A stretch of DNA of 64,000 bases from Spirochaetaceae bacterium (GTDB taxonomy: Bacteria > Spirochaetota > Spirochaetia > Treponematales > Treponemataceae): assembly GCA_017623685.1 (NCBI GenBank), contig JAGAOP010000030.1, positions 1 through 64,000 on the forward strand. The letters run 5' to 3'. The notes under the pieces were generated by a model that was not told the origin of the DNA, searched no databases, and saw only the letters and a program-made list of their open reading frames with translations. Below, one piece after another: positions 52,838 to 61,900 of the stretch. Within the stretch, counting starts at the first letter, position 1. Each line of letters starts with the position of its first letter. The translations under genes were made by a program, and so were the position numbers.

Positions 52838-55794
52838 CAAAAAAAATTATTTCTTTTTCTGTGGAACATCCTGTTTCTGTTTTATCTATAGTTTTAGGAA
52901 TATTTCTTTTAGGTATTTTTTGTACTTTTACAATGGGTTCAGATTTACTTCCTGAAATTAGCTGTCGTAAATTAATTGTTTCTGCAAAATACCAAGGAAT
53001 TTCACCTCAAGATATGAAAACCTTAGTTACAATTCCATTAGAAGATGCCTTTATTTCCCTAAAAGATTTAAAGAGAATTTCTTCTGTTACACGAGAAGGA
53101 CTTTCTGTTTTAACCCTTGAATTACATTGGGGGAGTGATTGGGAAATGGCCTTAGTTGAATGTCGAGAAATTATTGATTTATGTTATCGTAGTTTGCCAT
53201 CTGGTTGCGAAAAACCTGTTGTTCAAAGTGATTTAGGGCTGGGAGATACAATTACTGTTGCAATGATTCCCTTGGATCAAGATTTAATGTATGCCCGACA
53301 TATTGCTCAAACTGATATAAAACCTAGATTTCAAAGACTATATGGTTGTAGTAAAGTTTCAGTTTATGGTGGTGAAACAGAACAGATTTTAGTTAATGGA
53401 TTTTATTCTAATCTTGAAGCATTCGGTCTTTCTTTATTAGATTTGTCTTCTGTTTTGTCCCGATCTAATTTTGAATATCCATCTGGAACTTTAAATAATG
53501 GCAACAAAGAGATTCTTGTAAAAACTTCTGGGTTATTTTCATCTTTGCAAGATATACGTGATACTCCAATATATTTTAATGATAAAGGATTATTGCGTAT
53601 TTCTGATGTGGCAGAAGTAGTTAAAGAAGCGAAAGAAAAGGATTCTTTTTTTATGCTACAAGGCAAGGAATGTATTAGGATTGGAATTACAAAAAAAACA
53701 GATGCAAGTCCAATTAATCTTTCTAGAAGTGTAGCTTCTGAAATTAAAAGTTTAGAAAAAGAGTATGGAGAGCATTACTCTTTTGTTGTAATAGAAGATT
53801 TATCGGAAGAAGTTCTAGATGCTTTAATAAGTCTTTTATGTTCAGCAGGGGCAGGTATATTTGTTACTGCTATTGTAATTCGATGTTTTTTGCATAAAAC
53901 AAGTGTAGCAATTTTACTTTCCTCTGTTATTCCTATATCAGCTTTTTTTTCAATAATAATATTGCGCTTATTTGGTACAACGATAAATATAATGTCCCTG
54001 TCTGGAATCTCTGTTGGAATTGGGATGGTTGTTGATGCAGGAACTGTAGTTTTAGAAAATTTAGCTTCAAAAAACATTTCTTACAAAAGTAATGATTTTA
54101 AGGAATTGGTAAAAGAAGGTATTCAAGAGGTTTCAATGTCAAATATTGGATCCGCTCTTACCACAATAATTGTTTTTTTACCGATATTTTTTTTGAATGG
54201 TTTACTAGGTGAATTATTTCAAGATATGGCAATTTCAATTATTGCCTCAGTTTTTTCTTCTTGTATTCTTTCTTTAACCTTTATTCCTTCAGTGTATATT
54301 CTTGGGAAAAAAAATTTTTGTTTTACAAATAATAAATCAGGGAAAATAATACAATTAGAAAAAAAATATCATGGATTTCTTTTATCTTTATTTAAAAATA
54401 AAAAAATAGCATTTTTGCCAATTTTTATTTCCTTGTCAGTAGGAATACTTAGTTTTTTATTTTTAGACATAGAACTTTTACCTAAAATAAAATCTGATAG
54501 CTTAAGTTTTACTATAGATTTTCCTGCTGGAACAAGGATTGAAACAATGGAATCCTTTGCAACAGAACTAACAAATTTTTTTATTCAAAATGGTAAGGGT
54601 ATAACAATTTCTATAGAAGGTGGCATAGAACAAGATGATTTACAGCGATTAAGTTTGCCAGAAATGCGAAAAGAAAGAATAACAGTAAACTTACGGAATT
54701 CTCTAAATTCATTAATTGCAAAGCAGCCTATTCAAGATTTTTTTTCTATGTATAACATCAAAATTAATTTTATAGATGACCAAGACCTTCTTTCAAAAGT
54801 TTTAGCTCTACCAGCTACATCTTATATTGTAACTTCACAAAATCAGGAAAATTTAATAAATCTTGCAGCAAATAATCCTTCTTTAAAGGTTATTCCATTG
54901 GATAATGTATCTGAACTTCATTTTATTCCAGATAGAGCCTTGATTTCAAGATTCGCCTTAAATCCTTCTTTTGTTGCCCAAAGTGCAAGAGGATATTTAG
55001 AAGGTATTAATTCAACCACATTTTATGAAAATGGACGTGATATTCCTGTTGTAGTTCAACTTTCAAACAGAAATAAACTTTCAAAAAATGAATTTGAAAA
55101 TTTAAATATTCGTGGTGAAAACGCTGTAATTCCTCTCCGTATCCTCGGTCAGTTAAACAATGTGAAAAGCGAAAAAACTTTATATCGGTACAATAGACAA
55201 GATGGAAAGATTTTATATCCTGATTCTAGTAACAATCTTGAAGAGCAAATAGATTTTTCTGAAGCAGAAAATATTATTCCATTACATAAAATTGAAATAA
55301 AAGAAATGTTAGATAATGGCATCTTGCTTTTAATTAGTGCCTTGTTATTACTTTATTTAACAATGGGGGCTCAATTTCAGTCTTTTGTAATACCCTTGTT
55401 GTTAATTATTGCTTTGCCACCTGCTTTTTCTGGTGCAGTTTTATTTTTAGTTGTGTTTCAGCAATCTTTAAATGTACAAGGTGTAATTGCTTTAGTTGTT
55501 TTATTCGGTACCTCGGTAAATAATTCAATTTTGATATACGAAAGCTGTATTTTGTCAAAAATTAAGGGGTTGGGAGTTATTGAAGGCTCAGTTAAGAAAT
55601 TAAGGTCCTTACTTGTTACAAATCTTACAACTGTATGTTCTTTAATTCCTTTTACAATGAATTTTTCAGGAAAAAATAGTCAATCTTCTATGGCACTTTG
55701 TATAGTAGGAGGTCTTATTTTTTCTACATTTTTAGTTTTAATTTTAATGCCACTTATTTTTTCAGTTGTACTTCAAAAAAAGGAGTGTCAATGA
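52834..55794 (+). CDS. RND-family efflux permease 1 (HAE1-like)
   Basis: The 986-residue inner-membrane pump has the usual 12-helix, two-large-loop plan. The first loop includes ISPQDMKTLVTIPLEDAF and LPSGCEKPVVQSDLG. The TM4 segment is GIGMVVDAGTVVLEN: Asp401 matches AcrB Asp407, but the second Asp is Ala402. In TM10 the AcrB lysine position is Asn (VNN, 895-897), as in the VNN-type HAE1 subgroup. It presumably moves an unknown substrate with the adaptor and TolC-like protein. It overlaps pump 2 by 4 nt. Confidence 0.9.
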   Translation: MTKKIISFSVEHPVSVLSIVLGIFLLGIFCTFTMGSDLLPEISCRKLIVSAKYQGISPQDMKTLVTIPLEDAFISLKDLKRISSVTREGLSVLTLELHWGSDWEMALVECREIIDLCYRSLPSGCEKPVVQSDLGLGDTITVAMIPLDQDLMYARHIAQTDIKPRFQRLYGCSKVSVYGGETEQILVNGFYSNLEAFGLSLLDLSSVLSRSNFEYPSGTLNNGNKEILVKTSGLFSSLQDIRDTPIYFNDKGLLRISDVAEVVKEAKEKDSFFMLQGKECIRIGITKKTDASPINLSRSVASEIKSLEKEYGEHYSFVVIEDLSEEVLDALISLLCSAGAGIFVTAIVIRCFLHKTSVAILLSSVIPISAFFSIIILRLFGTTINIMSLSGISVGIGMVVDAGTVVLENLASKNISYKSNDFKELVKEGIQEVSMSNIGSALTTIIVFLPIFFLNGLLGELFQDMAISIIASVFSSCILSLTFIPSVYILGKKNFCFTNNKSGKIIQLEKKYHGFLLSLFKNKKIAFLPIFISLSVGILSFLFLDIELLPKIKSDSLSFTIDFPAGTRIETMESFATELTNFFIQNGKGITISIEGGIEQDDLQRLSLPEMRKERITVNLRNSLNSLIAKQPIQDFFSMYNIKINFIDDQDLLSKVLALPATSYIVTSQNQENLINLAANNPSLKVIPLDNVSELHFIPDRALISRFALNPSFVAQSARGYLEGINSTTFYENGRDIPVVVQLSNRNKLSKNEFENLNIRGENAVIPLRILGQLNNVKSEKTLYRYNRQDGKILYPDSSNNLEEQIDFSEAENIIPLHKIEIKEMLDNGILLLISALLLLYLTMGAQFQSFVIPLLLIIALPPAFSGAVLFLVVFQQSLNVQGVIALVVLFGTSVNNSILIYESCILSKIKGLGVIEGSVKKLRSLLVTNLTTVCSLIPFTMNFSGKNSQSSMALCIVGGLIFSTFLVLILMPLIFSVVLQKKECQ

Positions 55795-58721
55795 ATAATA
55801 ATTGGTATGAAAGACCTATTCAATCATTATTTGTTTTGTGCTGTATAACTCTTTTGTTTTTGATTATGATAAAAAATATTTCTTTAGGCCAAGATGATTC
55901 TGAAAAATATATTATCTATACTGTGGAATTTGAGTATTACGGTATGGATGAAAACTATTTGGAAAAAGAAATTCTTATTCCGTTAGAAGAAATTATTTCT
56001 GGTATTTCTGGGTTGGTAGAGCTAAAATCAATAGCCGAATATGGTAAAACTTATACCACAGCATATTTTCATAAGAATTTGGATTCTAAATATTTATATT
56101 TAGCATTACGGGATGGCGTGGACACATTATACAATAGGTTACCATCTGCAGTGCAAAAGCCAAGGATTTATTCCTCTGATTCTAACCAAAGTCCAATGTT
56201 ATGTTTTGCTTTGGAGGGAAAAAACTTAAATCAAATTCGTAATTATTTAGACACGGAAATAAAACCATTATTAGAAGGTATAGATGGAGTAGCTGAAGTA
56301 ATTGTTGCAGGAGGCACAACCTACGAAATTCTAGTTGAATTTGATGTTGCAAAAATGGCAAAGGGTGCTTTGAATCCTTTAACTTTAGGACAAATTATTC
56401 AAGAAGGAAACTCTATTACAAGTGGAGGAAGTTTAAATTCTTTTTTTAGTAAAACCCAAATAGCCTTTGACACAAAAATAAAGAATTTAGACGAAATTCG
56501 CCACTTACCAATTCCTGTTGGAAATGGAGTTTCAAAATTATCATCTTTTGCATCAGTAGAAAGAAAAGAAAGAAAACAAGATGAAATTGTTAGGATAAAT
56601 GGGAAAGAATGTGTTTCATTGGTTGTAAAGGCTACCTTTGATGGAAATCCAATTAATATTTCAAAAAAATGCAAAGAAATATTAAATACTAGCCCCATTA
56701 GAAAAGAAGGTTATACTGTTCTTTATGATAAAGGTGAAGAATTTGCTTTTATTATAAAAAATGCTTTTATATCTTTGTTGCAAAGTTTTATTGTAATTTT
56801 ATTTATTGTACCATTTTTCTTTATTAATTTTAAGATTTCTGTTTTGCTTGGTATTTTATTACCTGTTTCAGCAATATGGACAACAGCTCAACTTTATTTT
56901 TTTGGATTTAATTTAGATAAAAACGTTTTAGCAGGTTTAGGTATAGCTTTAGGTCTTGTTGCAGATGGTCCCTTTGTTATGGCAGAGCTTTCGGAAAAAT
57001 CTATCGATAAAAAAACTTTTTTTAATCAAGTTTATCAAATTTTACCTTCAATTATCTCCTCTTGTTTAACAACTGTTTTAACTTTGATACCTGTATATTT
57101 TTTAAGTTCTATAATTCCAGGAATACAAAATGTGACATTGGCTATAATTCTTATGCTTTGTAATTCTACAATTTTAACTTGTGTTTTTTTACCATGCTTT
57201 ATTTTCTTGCCAAGTAGTAAACGTAAATCTTTAAATTTTATGATTTATGCAAAATTAAAAAGAAGTTACCTACGAATTCTTTATTTTATTTATAAAAAAA
57301 AGGGAGTTAATAAAAAATTATGCATTTCAATCATGGGAATTTTAATTGTATTACCTTTTGTTTTTTTTGTTTTGTCAGAAAAAAATATCACCTTGGAGGA
57401 TTCTCAGAACATTATTTTTGCATCAGTAGAATATGATAGCGAAATAGCAGCAGAAGTTATTGATAAAGACGTTTCGGACTTTATCGAAGAAGTAAAAAAA
57501 CTTTCTGGAGTGGAATTTATTCGTAGCCAAGTTGTTAAAGGTAATTGCTCTTTGGAAATTGGATTACAAAATGATGCTTGTGAACGAGAAGTTTCAAATA
57601 AACTTTCAAATTTTGAACATTTATTGCAAACTGGATTTTTATATGTACCACAAAAAGGACAAATAGACTCTGTTCTATTTGAAATTCAAGTTGCGGTTGT
57701 AGGAGATGAAAGTCAACTTTGCAGAAAATATGCTGAACAAGCTGTCTCCTTCGCTCAAGGATTCCATGAAATAGAGCAATGTGTACTGAATTTCAAAAAT
57801 CCAGAAGAAATCTTAAGGATAAGTCCTGATAGAAATTTATTAGCAAAAAATAATTTATCGGTTAATGATTTAGGTACAATTCTTCGGTGGGTAATTTTCG
57901 GTCCTGTGGTGGACAAATGGATAAATGATTTTCAAGAAACAGATATTAGGGTTTCTGGTAAAAAGAATACAATTCAGTCTTTAGAAGACTTAGAAAATCT
58001 TGTAATTCCAGTATTGAAGAATAATATGACTACAGATGAAATGTCTAAAATTCTTAGATTAGGAAACTTAGCTAAAATAGAAAAAGATAAGGCTATAGGT
58101 AAGATTTATAGGTTAGATAATAGGAGGGCAGCATATTGTACGTTTCATGTAAAAAGTAGCAGTACAGAAAAAGCTATGGTAACGGTAGAAGAGATTTTAA
58201 ATCAAATTGAATTAGAAAAAGGCTATGGGTTTCGATTTTCAAAAGAATTAGAAAATATGAAAAAAAATTATAGCTTGATAATAAGTATTTTTTGTCTTTG
58301 TATTATAGGAATTTTAATGTTATTAGGAGGATTAACTGAAAATTACAGTTTAGCATTAAAAATTACAGCTTTAATTCCTTCTTCAATGGGAATCCCTATG
58401 GCAATAAGATTTTTTTTTGGTGGAACAATTACTACAGCTGACATAATTGGACTTGTAATAGCCAGTGGACTTGCAGTAAATAATGGAATTTATATTGCAG
58501 AGTCTAAAAAATATAACATCTTATTAAAGATTCGAGAAAAAACAAGAAGTATTTTAATAACTTCCTTGTCAACTATTGTAGGAGCCATACCTTTATTATT
58601 TTTTGGTGCAGATGATTTTTCAAAACAGCTAGCTTTTTTTATGATTTTTGGTACCGGTAGTTCAATGATAATTTCTTTTTTATTGTTTCCAGTAATGATT
58701 CAAAAAAATGCCACAATTTGA
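55791..58721 (+). CDS. RND-family efflux permease 2 (divergent HAE1-like)
   Basis: The 976-residue paralogue has helices such as LLGILLPVSAIWTTAQLYFFG and VIASGLAVNNGIYIAES. In TM4, GLGIALGLVADGPFVMAEL keeps one Asp (392), the second being Gly393. TM10 has VNN (896-898). Both pumps thus have a single acidic residue, and this one is the more degenerate. Two tandem pumps recall MdtB-MdtC heteromers, so a mixed trimer is plausible. ATG 55791 has AAAGGAG 7 nt upstream and overlaps the pump 1 stop; an earlier in-frame start inside pump 1 is unlikely. Confidence 0.9.
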   Translation: MNNNWYERPIQSLFVLCCITLLFLIMIKNISLGQDDSEKYIIYTVEFEYYGMDENYLEKEILIPLEEIISGISGLVELKSIAEYGKTYTTAYFHKNLDSKYLYLALRDGVDTLYNRLPSAVQKPRIYSSDSNQSPMLCFALEGKNLNQIRNYLDTEIKPLLEGIDGVAEVIVAGGTTYEILVEFDVAKMAKGALNPLTLGQIIQEGNSITSGGSLNSFFSKTQIAFDTKIKNLDEIRHLPIPVGNGVSKLSSFASVERKERKQDEIVRINGKECVSLVVKATFDGNPINISKKCKEILNTSPIRKEGYTVLYDKGEEFAFIIKNAFISLLQSFIVILFIVPFFFINFKISVLLGILLPVSAIWTTAQLYFFGFNLDKNVLAGLGIALGLVADGPFVMAELSEKSIDKKTFFNQVYQILPSIISSCLTTVLTLIPVYFLSSIIPGIQNVTLAIILMLCNSTILTCVFLPCFIFLPSSKRKSLNFMIYAKLKRSYLRILYFIYKKKGVNKKLCISIMGILIVLPFVFFVLSEKNITLEDSQNIIFASVEYDSEIAAEVIDKDVSDFIEEVKKLSGVEFIRSQVVKGNCSLEIGLQNDACEREVSNKLSNFEHLLQTGFLYVPQKGQIDSVLFEIQVAVVGDESQLCRKYAEQAVSFAQGFHEIEQCVLNFKNPEEILRISPDRNLLAKNNLSVNDLGTILRWVIFGPVVDKWINDFQETDIRVSGKKNTIQSLEDLENLVIPVLKNNMTTDEMSKILRLGNLAKIEKDKAIGKIYRLDNRRAAYCTFHVKSSSTEKAMVTVEEILNQIELEKGYGFRFSKELENMKKNYSLIISIFCLCIIGILMLLGGLTENYSLALKITALIPSSMGIPMAIRFFFGGTITTADIIGLVIASGLAVNNGIYIAESKKYNILLKIREKTRSILITSLSTIVGAIPLLFFGADDFSKQLAFFMIFGTGSSMIISFLLFPVMIQKNATI

Positions 58722-58784
58722 GGTTAAAAAAAAATTCGGCTTGCAAATTTCATTTTTTAAACTGTTTTTTAATATGGTTAATAG

Positions 58785-58816
58785 GTAATTTGTCTATCTA
58801 TCAATAAGCAAATTAC
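58785..58816. repeat. 8-bp inverted repeat between the RND locus and the giant gene
   Basis: GTAATTTG (58785-58792) and CAAATTAC (58809-58816) are perfect complements separated by 16 nt. No T run follows, so it is not a clear terminator. It could be an operator; evidence is only the symmetry. Confidence 0.35.
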
Positions 58817-58826
58817 AAAAAAGGGA

Positions 58827-58950
58827 AAAAAGTCAATCGTTAAGATTAATTTTTAGGCTGACTTTTTATCATTTCAGTTTAAAATGCGTTTCATTTTAAA
58901 CTGATATTCTCGCCTTCCATGGCTCGCCGCCAAGGCGGTGGTTTTTATAG
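58827..58950 (+). repeat. structured repeat element, copy 2, upstream of the giant coiled-coil gene
   Basis: AAAAAGTCA (58827-58835) pairs with TGACTTTTT (58859-58867), with a different sequence but the same 9-bp form as copy 1. The palindrome CAGTTTAAAATG-cgttt-CATTTTAAACTG (58875-58903) follows. A small GC hairpin, CCGCC-aa-GGCGG (58927-58938), and the shared tail GGTGGTTTTTATAGGAG complete it. Only the stem sequence and middle differ from 23807-23900. The first stem is a plausible terminator for the RND locus. Confidence 0.8.
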
Positions 58951-58959
58951 GAGTAGTTT

Positions 58960-61900
58960 ATGTATAAATATTCTATTTTTAAAAGATCGATTGCAACTGT
59001 TGTTGCATTTTTTTATTTGGTTCTTTTGGTTCCTGCACAGGAATTTTATTTTGAAAGGGAACAAGGTTTAAAGGAACTTAATTATTATTTAAACCTTGCT
59101 CAGCAGGAAAGAAATCAAGCTCGTTGGGATAAACTTGCTGACGAAGGAGTAATTGCTGCAATGGCCACTTGGGAAAGTGCTACTTTACAAGAAAAAGAAA
59201 AGGACTTTCAAACTTGGCAAGTTAAAAAGCAACAAGTTCATGCTTTTTATGAGCAAGAAAAAAATCTTCGTTATGCAAAGTGGCTTATAAATGGGTTTAG
59301 TCAAGGTCGCAAATCTTCAAAGCAGCATGAACTTTATTTAATAATGGATAATTTAGGTCAAAAATGGAATTATATTGATCAAGATGGTAATTCCCAAAAG
59401 GAAATTACTGAAAATGAAATAAAAGAAGTTCTTAACCAATGGAATAATGCTGTAAGCGAATCAGAGGATATTAAAAATTGGTGGAAAAATTTTTATATGG
59501 ATAAAGAGGATTTACTAATTTTGTTGGATTCAGTGGATATAGATTCATCAGAAAAAGAAAGCCTTGTTTCTTGGGGAATGACTTTAGTTCAAGAGTATTT
59601 ACAAATGGAATTTCAAAGAATTATGGAAGCTGAAGGAAACAATATTTTATCTGAAATGCTTTATGATAGAAATTCTCTTAAATATTTAAGTTCAAAAGAA
59701 GCGGCTCAAGTTATTGCTACACAACTTGCCCAGGAAGCAAAGGAAGAAAGCGACTTAATTACTCAAGAATTATTTTCAATGATAGATAATGAAATTTCTA
59801 ACATACAGGATAACGAAATAATTCTTCACCAAGAAAATTGGAGTGAAGAATTTAATCATAAATTAAAAGAAGGGCTTTCTAAATGGGAAGATGCAGAAAA
59901 AGAGTTTCTTTTAGCTCGTAATCAATGGGAAATTCAAGGGGAAGAAACATTTTTAGAAGGTGAAAAAAATTGGCAAACAGCATATAATCAACTTCGATTA
60001 GAAAGGCAACAATGGGAAAATAATACATTAAAAGCCATATCTGAAGGTTTAGAAAAATGGGATTCTGCAACGGAAGAATTAAAACTACAGATTTATGATG
60101 CTGAAATGCAGTTTTCTAAGCTTATTATGGATGAACGTAACTATAAAGAAAAAACATTAAATTCGCAGATAACTCTTTATAATCAGTCAAGACAAATGAT
60201 GGCTTTGTGCGTTCAAGGAATACAAGGTTGGTTTCAGTTATGGAGTGAAAAATACAATAATGTGTATCATTACTGGAAAACTGAAGATAATTCATTTTTT
60301 AGTCAGGATTCCTATATTAAAGGTTTTACCAAGGACAAGGGAGTCTCTTTTAATGATAAGTATGTGGTTGATTTAGATTATTTTATTAGTGAAGTGGGTA
60401 CAAATGAATTATTAAATCAAATTTCTAAGTGGAAGTCAGGATATTTAAAAATGTTGGCACAGAATATAGAAAATAAAGACTTATCTATATTCAATGAAAA
60501 CTTAGATCAATTAAATAAAGAGCTAGAAAAAATCGAAACTGAAAAAAATCGTATAAAGGCTGCAATTTATAATTCTTCAAGTTCTAATATGAATGTTACA
60601 GATAATCCTTTGTTATATTCAGATAATGAAAACGAAGTATTTGATCCGCAAAAAGAGCTTAAACTTTTAGAAGAAAAAAAATCTTTAATTTTAGAAAGAA
60701 TTCAACAGGTAAATAATGAAATATCAAGTTTAAAAAATATTATTTCTAAGCTAAATAATACTTCTAGCAATGTTTCTACAACTCAGATTCAAAATATTTT
60801 AGGAAATAAATATTCAAGTTATTTTGATGCAGAACTGTGGGAAAGTGATAAATCTTTATTTGATGCAAATGAAGGTTGGATTTCTTTGGCAAAGGAATAT
60901 AAACTTGAAAGTGAAAAATCTATAAGAAAACAGTACGAAGTTTTTGGTTTAGTAGTTTCAGATCCATACATGGATAATCTTTATCTTGAAAAAATAAAAA
61001 ATCAAGCAAAGATAAAATATTGGGAAACGGAAGTTAAAATTGCCCAAGCTTTAAACGATTATGCCCAAGATGTTAGTTCAGGAATTGAAAAATCAGAAGA
61101 TAGTTTAAATAATTTAAAAACTGCAGAATTAGAATATGAACTTAAAGTTCAAGAATATGAAAAAATCTTAAACACCATGGACCATATCCATTTGGATATT
61201 CAAGAGGTTTCAGAAGAATTAAATTCAAAAAGCAAAATTTTAACAGAAAAGCAACAAGAAGTTGAAAAAGCTCGAGAAATGTATCAGCAAAGTTTATTGG
61301 CTTTAGAAGGTTTAAACACAGAATATTTAAAATCCCAATGTTTAATAATTTTAGAGGATATTTCTTTTTTAGGACAAGAAGAAAATATAGAAAATGCCAC
61401 CTTGCAATTTCAAGAATATTTAGAAACCTATGCTACTTATAATAATTTTTTACTAAAAGATACAATAAATCAGATATGTTTAGATATTATTAATGGAGTT
61501 ACATCAAATTTATCTAATGATGAACTATTTAATCTTTCAGAAGAAGGAAAAAATCTTTTAATTAAGGCAGATTCATCTGAAAAAGAGGAAACTTTTTGGG
61601 TTGAAGTTAATAATTACTTAGAAAAAGTAAAAAATCATTTTCCAACCCAATGGGAAAATCTTGAAAAAAATAACTTTTCCACTACAGAAAATGAAATATT
61701 GAAAAAAAATATTTTTCAAGAAGAATTATCAAAGTTACTTATAGAAATTGAAAATGAGTTACACAGACGAAATCAAATTATTTCATATCTAAAGGGTAAT
61801 GATATAGATAAAATCTGGGAAGATTTAAATTCTCAAAAAGTTATCGAAATTCAAGAAACCTACAAGGATTTTCGCCAAGAAAACTTAAAAGAAAAAGACT

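Noticed and set aside
55698-55790. Earlier in-frame start for RND pump 2 inside pump 1
   Set aside because: It would add a hydrophobic tail antisymmetric to the pump 1 coding frame, and the ATG at 55791 has a good ribosome site and a 4-nt overlap like its neighbours.
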